Shown in pieces: positions 1 through 6,842 of a stretch of DNA of 14,039 nucleotides (position 1 is its first letter; each line of letters starts with the position of its first letter). The stretch is taken from positions 1-14,039 of the forward strand of contig DJPG01000055.1 in assembly GCA_002439735.1 (NCBI GenBank), read 5' to 3'. A model generated the notes under the pieces. The model saw nothing but the letters and a program-made list of their open reading frames with translations, did not search any database and was not told the DNA's origin. Both the position numbers and the translations under genes were made by a program. The DNA comes from Firmicutes bacterium UBA6418 (GTDB taxonomy: Bacteria > Bacillota > Clostridia > Peptostreptococcales > Anaerovoracaceae).

Positions 1-138
1 AACACCAAGGGCGTCAAGGGCAAGAAGTATTACTACAAAGCCCGCGTCATGGTCTATGACCAAGACGGCAAACTGGTAACGTACAGCAAGCTGACGCAGT
101 GCAAGTACGCGGCGAGCACCTGGACGAAAGCAAAATAA
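1..138 (+). CDS. 3' end of a probable secreted/surface protein (partial)
   Basis: The window opens inside a reading frame that ends with TAA at 136-138, leaving 45 residues. The tail is rich in Lys, Tyr and Thr and contains KGKKYYYKARV followed by a YDQDGKLV turn. This beta-strand pattern is common at the end of fibronectin-III or Ig-like repeats in surface proteins of Clostridia, where the strand is often written as a KKYYYKVRAY-type motif. That family link is by pattern only. The N-terminus, any signal peptide and any catalytic domain lie outside the window, so no function can be given. No terminator follows immediately; the first candidate is at 245-274. Confidence 0.6.
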   Translation, partial: NTKGVKGKKYYYKARVMVYDQDGKLVTYSKLTQCKYAASTWTKAK

Positions 139-164
139 CCGAAGCATTTTTTGTTCGAAAAAGT

Positions 165-193
165 TTGACATTTTATGTGAAACGGTATAGAAT
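165..193 (+). promoter_or_regulatory. Sigma-A type promoter
   Basis: A perfect -35 TTGACA (165-170) is followed after exactly 17 bases by TAGAAT (188-193), one mismatch from TATAAT. The predicted start point is near 200. No good start codon follows before the terminator at 245-274, so its product may be a short RNA. Confidence 0.6.
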
Positions 194-199
194 AAAAGT

Positions 200-274
200 A
201 CGAAAAAAAAAGTTAGTTTCAACTGGTACAAATCGAAAATCCTGAAAACCCGAAGCTGCAGACTTCGGGTTTTT
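200..274 (+). ncRNA. Candidate short RNA between promoter and terminator
   Basis: The promoter at 165-193 and the terminator at 245-274 would delimit a transcript of about 75 nucleotides with an A-rich 5' part and no evident open frame or ribosome binding site. It is inferred only from this spacing. No match to a known small RNA is claimed. The alternative is that the terminator simply serves the upstream gene and the promoter match is fortuitous. Confidence 0.3.
245..274 (+). terminator. Intrinsic terminator
   Basis: AAAACCCGAAG (245-255) pairs perfectly with CTTCGGGTTTT (263-273) around a 7-base loop, and the 3' arm ends in a run of five T. This is a textbook Rho-independent terminator. 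Confidence 0.85.
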
Positions 275-518
275 CACATATGACGGGCATGCCGTTCGTC
301 TTGCGATACGGATCTTTGGCCGCTCGACGGCCTAGCTCTTAGGCGCACAATGCTGACCTTTCCAACATCTGCCGGTGGGTTCCTGCAATACCGGAGTCCT
401 CCGTTTTCCAGATCTCGCCAAAACTTGGTTATCCAAAAGTATCACGTGCATCACGACAGTACGTCGAACCTTATCGAAAATGCTCATAACACGTCGATGC
501 AAAAGTCAATGCGACGGG

Positions 519-547
519 TTGACATTCTAAATTATGAGATGTAAAAT
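519..547 (+). promoter_or_regulatory. Sigma-A type promoter of the Rpn family gene
   Basis: TTGACA at 519-524 is a perfect -35. After 17 bases, TAAAAT at 542-547 differs from TATAAT at one base. Predicted transcription starts near 554, giving a leader of about 60 bases. Confidence 0.75.
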
Positions 548-576
548 AGTTACAAATGTAAAAACGTTACAATGAA

Positions 577-611
577 GAATGGTGCCATTCTCCTGCAAAC
601 ACACAGGAGGT
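577..611 (+). promoter_or_regulatory. Structured leader with strong RBS of the Rpn gene
   Basis: AGGAGGT at 605-611 lies five bases before the ATG at 617 and fixes the start. The hairpin GAATG/CATTC (577-581 with 586-590) lies just upstream. TCCTG (591-595) can also pair with CAGGA (604-608), which would cover most of the Shine-Dalgarno sequence. This could damp translation; that effect is inferred. Confidence 0.5.
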
Positions 612-616
612 AAAAA

Positions 617-1477
617 ATGAACAAACCAAAACAGAAGCAAAGAAGAGAACACAGAGAACAGATCCCTTTTACGGATGACCTGATGTTTTCCCTTGTTATG
701 CGCGATACCGAGATCTGCCGCGAATTTTTGCAGTTGGTACTGCCGGAAGAGAAATTCGGTGAAATCAAGATCACCTCGCCGGAAGACCCACTGTTCGGTG
801 AAGTCACATCGGAACCGCAAAAGTCCATGAAGTTTGTGCCGGATATGCACGGCGTGAGATTGGACGTCTACATCAAATCTGATCGCAGTTGGGCTGAAAT
901 TGAAATGCAGACCAGTACGGAGTCCTACCTTGGCAAGCGCAGCCGGTTTTACCAATCAAACATGGACCTCGACTGTCTGGAAGAAGGACAAGATTATCGG
1001 AAGCTGAAAAAGAGCTATGTCATTTTTTTCTGCACCTTTGACGCATTCCATCTTGACGAACCGCTCTATTTTTTCCAAACGTGGGATCATGAAAAAGGCT
1101 TGAAATTAAACGATTTTTCGTATAAACTGGTGATAAACACGAAGTGTTCAGAGAAGAAAGTGCCGGAGAAGCTGAAACCACTGTTTGCGTATGTCAACGG
1201 TACTGAGGATTTCGAAAGCTCAGACCTTGTAAAAAAGATCGACCAACGAGTGAAGAAATTCAATTCGGACGAGTGGAGGAAAAAGTTTATGACATTCGAA
1301 TATTATGTGAAAGAAAAAGCCGAGCAGGCATATGAGGACGGTCAAAAAGTCGGGCGTGAGGAAGGGGCCGCACAAGAAAAGCGTGAGATCGCGAAAAATC
1401 TGAAAGAGTCCGGAATTCCAATCGATGTGATTGCAAAGAACACCGGACTGACACCGAAAGAAATCGCGAAACTGTAA
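617..1477 (+). CDS. Rpn / PD-(D/E)XK nuclease family transposase-like protein
   Basis: This 286-residue protein matches the recombination-promoting nuclease (Rpn, PD-(D/E)XK transposase-like) family. The early segment IPFTDDLMFSLVM is the usual opening. The nuclease core shows Asp83 in GVRLDVYIK and Glu96-x-Gln98 in AEIEMQ, the expected metal-binding pattern, followed by the conserved Tyr112 region and a hydrophobic strand with the FDAF turn (about 134-144). The C-terminus, GREEG then NLKESGIPID and GLTPKEIAKL, is the typical family tail. Full length appears intact. Family members nick or cut DNA and promote RecA-independent recombination in Escherichia coli; the native role is debated. The gene stands alone with its own promoter and terminator, and its base composition is clearly more AT-rich than the flanks, suggesting acquisition. 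No flanking inverted or target-site repeats were seen. Confidence 0.88.
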   Translation: MNKPKQKQRREHREQIPFTDDLMFSLVMRDTEICREFLQLVLPEEKFGEIKITSPEDPLFGEVTSEPQKSMKFVPDMHGVRLDVYIKSDRSWAEIEMQTSTESYLGKRSRFYQSNMDLDCLEEGQDYRKLKKSYVIFFCTFDAFHLDEPLYFFQTWDHEKGLKLNDFSYKLVINTKCSEKKVPEKLKPLFAYVNGTEDFESSDLVKKIDQRVKKFNSDEWRKKFMTFEYYVKEKAEQAYEDGQKVGREEGAAQEKREIAKNLKESGIPIDVIAKNTGLTPKEIAKL

Positions 1478-1495
1478 GCGATAGAAGAAAACGAT

Positions 1496-1547
1496 AAAAA
1501 ATGCAGGCTGGACGACAGGGAACTGTCGGGCAGTCTGCATTTTTTTG
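1496..1547. terminator. Strong, probably bidirectional terminator
   Basis: The outer arm AAAAATGCAGGCTG (1496-1510, starting inside an A-run) pairs with CAGTCTGCATTTTT (1531-1544) with one G-T wobble. The inner arm CGACAG (1513-1518) pairs with CTGTCG (1523-1528) around GGAA. Seven T follow on the plus strand, and the 5-6 A on the left give a U-run on the minus strand. It separates the convergent Rpn gene and the aldolase operon. Confidence 0.85.
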
Positions 1548-1573
1548 ATAGATCTCGTGCGTAAATTTTGCGC

Positions 1574-2911
1574 TTATTTTTTCAGGGAAGCCTCAGCAAT
1601 GGCTTCGAGCTGTTTCGCGTTTTGGAAGGCAGCTGCGAGGTCTTGCCCGCAGACGATCATACCGTGACCTGCCATGATGGCACCGTAGTTGTCTCCGACG
1701 GCAGCTGCGGTGTTTTTCATGAGGGATTTAGTGCCGGGCAGGGCGTAGCCTGCGAGTTTGACCGGGTTACGGAATGGTGTCTGCGAGGCCTGCGGGATCG
1801 GCAGATCGCGACGGGCAACAGCGTAGACGCTGCAGTATTTGGAGTGCGTGTGGATGATGCCGCCGATGTCCGGACGATTCTGATAGATCGCCGCGTGCAG
1901 ACCTTTTTCGGAGGTCGGCTTCAGGCTGCCCTCATATTCCAGCGTCCGGATATTGACCTTGACCATGTCGGCGGGGGTCAGGCGCGTGTAATCGAGGCCG
2001 GACGGGGTCGCCAGCATATAGGTGTCGTCGAGGCGAACCGAGAGGTTGCCCCAGGTGCCTTGCACCAGACCGCAGGCGACAAGGTGCTTGCCGTAGTCCA
2101 CGAGCTGCTCGCGCAGGACAGCTTCGCGGTCTTGCGCATCCGTTGCGGTACTTGTTGCCGCAGGGGCTGCGTTTCCTGTGCTTGCGGTTTCACTGACCGT
2201 ATTCTCAGCTGCCGCGGTTGCTGCCGCATCTGCTTGTGTTTCGGCAGATCCGGCCTTAGCGGCCTGCGCTTCGACTGCGGCGGCCTCATCGGCCTTGGCT
2301 TTTGCCTCGGACTTGGAGTACTTCTTCAGGTAGATTGTGCGCATGAGTTTGCACTCCCAAGGAGCGATATGCTGCGGTTCGCCGATTTTTTCGGCAAGCA
2401 ACGTAACTTCCGCGGATTTTTCGAGGACCGTCATGGCGACGATGGCCTCGTACGGCGTGCGGCCGACGGTCAGGGTATAACCGAGGTAAGCGCCGTTTGG
2501 GGCGCGCCCGATGACCATGAAACAGCCTGCGTTGGTGCGCATGGTGCGGGTGAGCTGCGGTACTGCTTTTTGGAAACCATCGCGCGCGTCGATGACGGCT
2601 GCGCGGGTACCGATGATCTGCGCCATATCGTCCAGAGACGGGAAGAGCGCTTTGCCGCGCTGCAGCCATTCCTGACAGGCGGGCGTCTGTGAGATCACGA
2701 TCGCGCGGATTTGCTGCTTGCCCCTTGGCAGAGCTTCCAGTGGAAGCTTTTCAACCTCGGCTTCGCTTAGGTTTGCCAGATCCGCGCCTTTGACCGTTCC
2801 GAACACACCTTCGTCGGTTTCGACGATCAGGCGTGCAGCGGAACCGGGGGAGTACTCCTGCGCTGCCAGCATGGCAGCGTATTTTTTCATGTATGCGTAA
2901 ATCGACTTCAT
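1574..2911 (-). CDS. Class II aldolase with a second, degenerate N-terminal aldolase-like domain
   Basis: The protein has 445 residues when started at the ATG at 2911, which has AGAGGTG at 2917-2923. An in-frame ATG seven codons earlier has no ribosome binding site. The C-terminal half (about 262-445) is a class II aldolase/adducin domain: GNLSVRL, LATPSGLDYTRLTPADMV, Glu335, the zinc ligands His354 and His356 in HTHSKY, and His416 in GHGMIVCG. Such enzymes cleave sugar phosphates such as fuculose-1-phosphate to DHAP and an aldehyde, or act as epimerases. The N-terminal half (1-198) keeps the fold signature (GTVKGADLANLSEAEVE, GCFMVIGR) but lacks the zinc histidines. I infer a duplicated non-catalytic domain. 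The halves are joined by a 60-residue Ala-rich linker. It is the last gene of the minus-strand operon, and the terminator lies just beyond. Typical family members are about 210-230 residues, so this is double length. Confidence 0.82.
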   Translation of the reverse strand: MKSIYAYMKKYAAMLAAQEYSPGSAARLIVETDEGVFGTVKGADLANLSEAEVEKLPLEALPRGKQQIRAIVISQTPACQEWLQRGKALFPSLDDMAQIIGTRAAVIDARDGFQKAVPQLTRTMRTNAGCFMVIGRAPNGAYLGYTLTVGRTPYEAIVAMTVLEKSAEVTLLAEKIGEPQHIAPWECKLMRTIYLKKYSKSEAKAKADEAAAVEAQAAKAGSAETQADAAATAAAENTVSETASTGNAAPAATSTATDAQDREAVLREQLVDYGKHLVACGLVQGTWGNLSVRLDDTYMLATPSGLDYTRLTPADMVKVNIRTLEYEGSLKPTSEKGLHAAIYQNRPDIGGIIHTHSKYCSVYAVARRDLPIPQASQTPFRNPVKLAGYALPGTKSLMKNTAAAVGDNYGAIMAGHGMIVCGQDLAAAFQNAKQLEAIAEASLKK

Positions 2912-2916
2912 CTTGT

Positions 2917-2923
2917 CACCTCT
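2917..2923 (-). promoter_or_regulatory. RBS that decides the aldolase start
   Basis: On the minus strand AGAGGTG lies five bases before the ATG at 2911. The alternative ATG at 2932 has no purine-rich Shine-Dalgarno sequence, so the shorter protein is preferred. Confidence 0.7.
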
Positions 2924-3002
2924 TTTTTTCATTTTCGTTGTGCGCTTCTTTTGTCATCACGCAGAGCTTAGGGAAGCTTCGCCCTGCCAACCGAAAGGGA
3001 TC

Positions 3003-4574
3003 CTAGCTTTCCGTGAACCGCTCGCCATTGGCTGCCTGATACGCTTTTTTAAGGGAACGGTAGACGTTCTGATAGTCTGCAAAAAGCTTATCATAGATCT
3101 TGCGGTTCTCCGGGTTTGGGCTGTAGCGGTGCTCGATCTGGACAAAATCTTTGGCAGCCTCAAAGCCCGGCAATTCGCCCAATCCGATCAGCGCGACGAC
3201 GGCTGCGCCGACCGCTCCGGCGTTGCGCGGGTCACGGACGACCGCGAAATTCTTGCCGGTAATATCGGCGATCATCTGCATCCAGCCGGCATCCAGCGCG
3301 CCGCCGCCGATGATACGGAAATTGTCACAGGCAAAGCCGTAGTCTTTTTGATAGTTTTCGAGGATCCAACGCAGATTGTAGCCGATCCCCTCATAAACCG
3401 CACGCATCAGATGTTCGCGGGTATGCACCATGGTCATGTTGAACAGGGTCGCGCGGGTCGTGGTCGAGGAGACCGGGCAGCGTTCACCGAGCATCCAAGG
3501 CGTGCAGATGAGGTGGTCACTGCCCGGCGGGATATTCTGTACGACTTTGTCCATATAGGCATAGATACCGTCACCGTATTCTTCCTTCTCGCGAGCAAAG
3601 AACTGATCACAGAGCCATTGAATATTGGCACCCGCGGACTCGGTGATGCCGGCGATCAGGTTCATCTCTTTGTCCGCGGACTGGATCGCGGCCGCACCGT
3701 GCAGGAACTTGTCTGCGGTGCGGCTGGCACAGGCGACCCAGGCGGAGGTACCGAGGTAGATATGCAGGTCGCCGTCGCCGCACATGCCGGAACCGACGGC
3801 AGCGGCCTGCACATCGTCACAGCCGCCGAGCACCGGGGTACCTGCGAGCAGACCGGTATCTGCCGCGGCGGCATCGGTGATGCCGCCGACGATGTCCGTA
3901 CTGCAGACCAGCGGCGGCAATTTTTCCATATCCACGCCGGTGAATTTCATGACGCCAAGCCAGTCCTTCTTTTTGAGATCCAGGCCATAGGAGGAGGCTC
4001 CGGAGAGCTCCGTGACCATGCGGCCGGTCAGTCGATATTTGAGATAGCCGTTGACATCGAGAATTTTATGGGTTTTTTTGTAGATATCCGGACGTTCTTC
4101 TTTGAGCCAGACAATCTTGGCGATGCAGTCCTTCCCCATGATCGGGGTGCCTGCCGCCAACGTAAAAAGCTTCTTGCCGCCGAGCTTTTTCATGATGCTT
4201 TGAGCCTGCTTTTCGGCACGGCCGTCTACCCAGGTGATGTTATGGTATAAGACCGTTCCGTCTTCCGCGACCGGAATGATGCCCTGCGCCTGTGTCGAAA
4301 ACACAATGCCCTTGATGGTAGCCGGGTCGATGGCATTTTCTTCGATGATGCGACGGCTGGCCTTGGCCACAGCCTGCCAGTAATCCTGCGGATCCTGTTC
4401 CACCCAGGCCGGGTTCGGATAGTAGGTCGGGTAGTCTTCGACGGCGGTCGCGACGATGGTGCCGCTGTAGTCCACGAGAACGGCCTTATCGGAGCTGGTG
4501 CCCATGTCGTGCGCCAGAATATAACGTGCGTCGGCCGGTGCTTGTGCGGCTGTATGGTTTGTTTCCTGCTTCAT
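3003..4574 (-). CDS. FGGY family carbohydrate kinase
   Basis: The protein has 523 residues, the normal FGGY length. An AAAGGA Shine-Dalgarno sequence (4583-4588) lies eight bases before the ATG. It carries both actin-like ATPase domains: phosphate-1 DMGTSSDKAVLVD (23-35), the WVEQDP substrate loop (57-62), GCDDVQAAAVGSG (251-263) with the likely catalytic base Asp253 or Asp254, the YLGTSAW phosphate-2 loop (273-279), and IIGGGAL (421-427) for adenosine binding. FGGY kinases transfer phosphate from ATP to a sugar or polyol in the cytoplasm. It is closest in feel to xylulokinase-like members, but the substrate cannot be read from sequence. Residues 5-17 form an Ala/Pro/Thr tail before the fold. 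It lies 91 bases upstream of the aldolase and 98 bases downstream of the aminotransferase in one transcription direction, so its product is probably the aldolase substrate. Confidence 0.88.
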   Translation of the reverse strand: MKQETNHTAAQAPADARYILAHDMGTSSDKAVLVDYSGTIVATAVEDYPTYYPNPAWVEQDPQDYWQAVAKASRRIIEENAIDPATIKGIVFSTQAQGIIPVAEDGTVLYHNITWVDGRAEKQAQSIMKKLGGKKLFTLAAGTPIMGKDCIAKIVWLKEERPDIYKKTHKILDVNGYLKYRLTGRMVTELSGASSYGLDLKKKDWLGVMKFTGVDMEKLPPLVCSTDIVGGITDAAAADTGLLAGTPVLGGCDDVQAAAVGSGMCGDGDLHIYLGTSAWVACASRTADKFLHGAAAIQSADKEMNLIAGITESAGANIQWLCDQFFAREKEEYGDGIYAYMDKVVQNIPPGSDHLICTPWMLGERCPVSSTTTRATLFNMTMVHTREHLMRAVYEGIGYNLRWILENYQKDYGFACDNFRIIGGGALDAGWMQMIADITGKNFAVVRDPRNAGAVGAAVVALIGLGELPGFEAAKDFVQIEHRYSPNPENRKIYDKLFADYQNVYRSLKKAYQAANGERFTES

Positions 4575-4601
4575 ATTGCAAATCCTTTCTTTGCGCTTTA
4601 T

Positions 4602-4656
4602 GCCTTACGGTGCATGCAGTGTCTCCGGCGGAGGCGCTGCGTGGGCTCTGTAAGGC
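4602..4656. repeat. Intergenic inverted repeat between aminotransferase and kinase
   Basis: GCCTTAC (4602-4608) and GTAAGGC (4650-4656) are perfect complements. Within them GCAGTGTCTCC (4616-4626) pairs with GGAGGCGCTGC (4630-4640) around a 3-base loop, with two G-T wobbles on the plus strand; in the minus-strand transcript the same positions become A-C mismatches. No T-run follows, so it is more likely an RNA stability or processing structure than a terminator. Confidence 0.55.
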
Positions 4657-4672
4657 TCACTTCCGCTGCCGG

Positions 4673-6250
4673 CTATTTGCCGCTGCATTTATCGGTCTTG
4701 ACGACTTCTTTGAAAACATGTTCGAAGCGGTTCAGGGCTTCGTCGATGATCTCGTCGGTGTCGGCCATGGAGGTGTAGAGCCGGCTGCCTGCCAGCGTGA
4801 CGATGCCGTTGGCCATATAGGCGGCGCCCATGCGTTCCATGGAATCCTTGCGCTCGTACATCATCTTTTTGTTCTTTAAGAGACCCATCGCGGATTTGAC
4901 GAGGCTGAAGGAGGAAAAATCGAAGCTCATGGCACCGGTACATTCCAGATGCACGATGCTGCCCTGGTTGTAGGCGACGAACGGCAGTCCGTAGCGATCA
5001 ATCAGTTCCTTGAGACCGTCGGTTAAACGATCACCGGCGCGACCCGCGATCTCGCAGGCGCCGGTGCGCGCGATCTCGCGGATCGCGGTGTAGCCTGCCA
5101 GAGCGGAAAGCGGGTTCGCTGCCAGCGTGCCGCCGACATAGGCTCTGTGCTTGCCGGTAGCCAGACCCGCGGCCATGAGCTGTGCGTATTCTTTCTTGCC
5201 GCCGACGCCACCTGCTGCCGGATAACCGCCGGCCACGATCTTGCCGAAGACGGTCAGATCCGGTACGACATCGAACAAGCCCTGCGCGCCCGAAAGTCCG
5301 ACACGAAAGCCCGTCACCACTTCGTCAAAGATCAGCAGTGCGCCGTACTTATCACAAAGTTCACGCACACCTTTGTTATAGTCGAAAGCGACCGGACGGG
5401 TGCCGCTCTCCGGGCCGACCGGCTCAACGAGAACAGCTGCCGTTCCGCCTTTGCGTTTGTTTCTGCGCAGCATGTGTTCGAGCATATTGAGATCGTTCGG
5501 ACGGATTTCGTCGGTACGACCATAGGAAGAACCCGGAATACCATGGGATTCCAAGAGACCACGGCTGCCCGGGATTTTGAGACCGTAGACCATTTGGTCG
5601 GACCAGCCATGATATGCGCCGCCGGTTTTGATAACGCGTTTATGCCCGGTTGCGATACGCGCGATGCGCAAGGATGCCATGACGGATTCGGTACCACTGC
5701 CGAGCATACGGAACATTTCCACATTTGGCATATGTTTGTTGATCTCTTTGGCAATCAGAAGCTCCGCCTCATGCAGCAGACCGGTGACCGGCCCGCAGGT
5801 TTCCAGCAGGTTGATGACTGCTTTGCGGATCGGATCATAATTGCTGCCGAGGATGGTCGGACCGCCCGCCTGCAGAAAGTCAATGTACTCGTTGCCGTCT
5901 TCGTCGTACAGGTGCGCGCCGGAGGCCTTGGCGAATGCTACCGGGAACGGTTTGTTGAAGGCCAGATTGTGCTGCACACCGCCCGGAATATATTCCTTGG
6001 CTTCCTCGTAAATGGCCTTGGAACGCGTACACTTTTCGTCATAATATTTCAAAATCGTATTTTCGTAGTAGTTGTCATTGACTTCCCAGACAGGCTGACT
6101 GGTCAATGCGGCCAGCTTGCGGTTGATTTCGTTCGGGTCGTCCCAGCGATAGACGCCGGAACCGTTGATGCCGGGCGTCGGCTTTGCGGCAACGGCTGCG
6201 GTCGCTGCATCGGTACTGCTTGTGGTGATTGTCTGATCTTCTGTATTCAT
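4673..6250 (-). CDS. Class III PLP aminotransferase, glutamate-1-semialdehyde aminomutase-like
   Basis: The protein has 525 residues from the ATG at 6250, which has AGGAGG (6259-6264) eight bases upstream. The frame stays open further upstream, but that part overlaps the TetR gene. Class III signatures are clear: the GSGTESVMASLRIAR phosphate-binding region (184-198), AYHGWSD (212-218), the LIFDEVVTGFRVG core (306-318) with Asp309 for the PLP nitrogen, and the Schiff-base Lys337 in FGKIVAGGYP. The relation to HemL-type aminomutases is by motif. At 525 residues it exceeds the family's roughly 430, because of an N-terminal extension of about 80 residues (its first 26 Thr/Ala-rich) and extra sequence near 437-475. 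No heme genes are nearby, and the kinase and aldolase follow, so a catabolic role on an amino-carrying substrate is more likely than heme synthesis. The true substrate is unknown. Confidence 0.85.
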   Translation of the reverse strand: MNTEDQTITTSSTDAATAAVAAKPTPGINGSGVYRWDDPNEINRKLAALTSQPVWEVNDNYYENTILKYYDEKCTRSKAIYEEAKEYIPGGVQHNLAFNKPFPVAFAKASGAHLYDEDGNEYIDFLQAGGPTILGSNYDPIRKAVINLLETCGPVTGLLHEAELLIAKEINKHMPNVEMFRMLGSGTESVMASLRIARIATGHKRVIKTGGAYHGWSDQMVYGLKIPGSRGLLESHGIPGSSYGRTDEIRPNDLNMLEHMLRRNKRKGGTAAVLVEPVGPESGTRPVAFDYNKGVRELCDKYGALLIFDEVVTGFRVGLSGAQGLFDVVPDLTVFGKIVAGGYPAAGGVGGKKEYAQLMAAGLATGKHRAYVGGTLAANPLSALAGYTAIREIARTGACEIAGRAGDRLTDGLKELIDRYGLPFVAYNQGSIVHLECTGAMSFDFSSFSLVKSAMGLLKNKKMMYERKDSMERMGAAYMANGIVTLAGSRLYTSMADTDEIIDEALNRFEHVFKEVVKTDKCSGK

Positions 6251-6320
6251 GTTAATTTCCTCCTGAATCATATGCGTAATATATAAGGTATGCTTGGGAT
6301 CCGTGCGTAACCGGGAACAT

Positions 6321-6842
6321 CTATCCGCGGCAGCGTGCGAACAGTCTGCGAAATTCGTTTTGCAGGGCTTTGGTTTTGAACGGTAGGCGGTGGATATGAC
6401 AGTGACTGATGAGCCCAAGGTAAATGCCCATGGCGATGATCGCAAGATCCTTGTCCTCACCGAGCGCGTGGCAGGCGACCTGCTCAATGGCAGCGATCGG
6501 GTTATCCGGTTCCTTGCTGAGTATTGCGTTGTGGATCAACTGCGTCGCCAGTGTCGGGTAGTTTGCGGTATCTGCGATCAGTTTGTCAAAGAGAGCGAGC
6601 ACTTTGTCCTGCCCGCGAAGACCGCTTTCGTCGCAGTAGGCGGTGAGGTCGTCGATCTCCTGCGTAAAGATCGCCAGCATCAGCTCTCGTGTGCCCGCAA
6701 AGTGGTTGAAGACCGTCGTGCGGCAGACATCGGCGGCATCGGCAATCTGTTGGAAGCTGACGGCGTCGATGCCGTTCTGCTCAAACAGGACTTTGGCCGC
6801 GTGCATGATCTTTTGCCGGCTTTTGGCTTTTTTGGCGGTCAT
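6321..6842 (-). CDS. TetR/AcrR family transcriptional regulator
   Basis: The protein has 173 residues. The start at 6842 is set by GAGGAGG (6850-6856) seven bases upstream and by the ATGA overlap with the GtrA stop, which implies translational coupling. Residues 8-55 form the TetR DNA-binding head: RQKIMHAAKVLFEQNG, then the helix-turn-helix SFQQIADAADVCRTTVFNHFAG. The rest is an all-helical ligand and dimer domain with no recognisable ligand motif. It is short for the family, though within range. Most TetR proteins repress their own operon until a ligand binds. Two similar inverted repeats over the operon promoter (7510-7543) fit this. The inducer is probably the substrate or an intermediate of the downstream enzymes, which is inference. 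Confidence 0.87.
   Translation of the reverse strand: MTAKKAKSRQKIMHAAKVLFEQNGIDAVSFQQIADAADVCRTTVFNHFAGTRELMLAIFTQEIDDLTAYCDESGLRGQDKVLALFDKLIADTANYPTLATQLIHNAILSKEPDNPIAAIEQVACHALGEDKDLAIIAMGIYLGLISHCHIHRLPFKTKALQNEFRRLFARCRG

Larger units (their letters stand above)
139..616. other. 478-base gene-free region with promoters, terminator and hairpins
   Basis: No convincing coding region is present. The stretch holds a promoter (165-193), an intrinsic terminator (245-274), a block of small perfect hairpins at 318-343, the inverted repeats CCGGT/ACCGG at 372-394 and CGGAG/CTCCG at 392-403, and a second promoter at 519-547 that serves the Rpn gene. An open frame at 350-544 lacks a ribosome binding site and runs into that second promoter. 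I do not recognise a named RNA class here. Confidence 0.6.

Noticed and set aside
350..544. 64-codon open frame on the plus strand
   Set aside because: No ribosome binding site, it runs through the -35 box of the Rpn promoter, and I recognise no family in its sequence.
1568..2692. Long plus-strand open frame opposite the aldolase
   Set aside because: Antisense frame produced by GC-rich codon bias; the minus-strand protein has clear aldolase motifs.
2913..4250. 445-codon plus-strand open frame opposite the kinase
   Set aside because: The minus-strand frame carries all FGGY motifs; the antisense frame has none and no convincing start signal.
5147..6286. 379-codon plus-strand open frame opposite the aminotransferase
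   Set aside because: Mirror of the class III aminotransferase; no domain recognised.
6251..6487. 79-codon upstream extension of the class III aminotransferase
   Set aside because: It overlaps the TetR gene, and AGGAGG sits correctly before the ATG at 6250.
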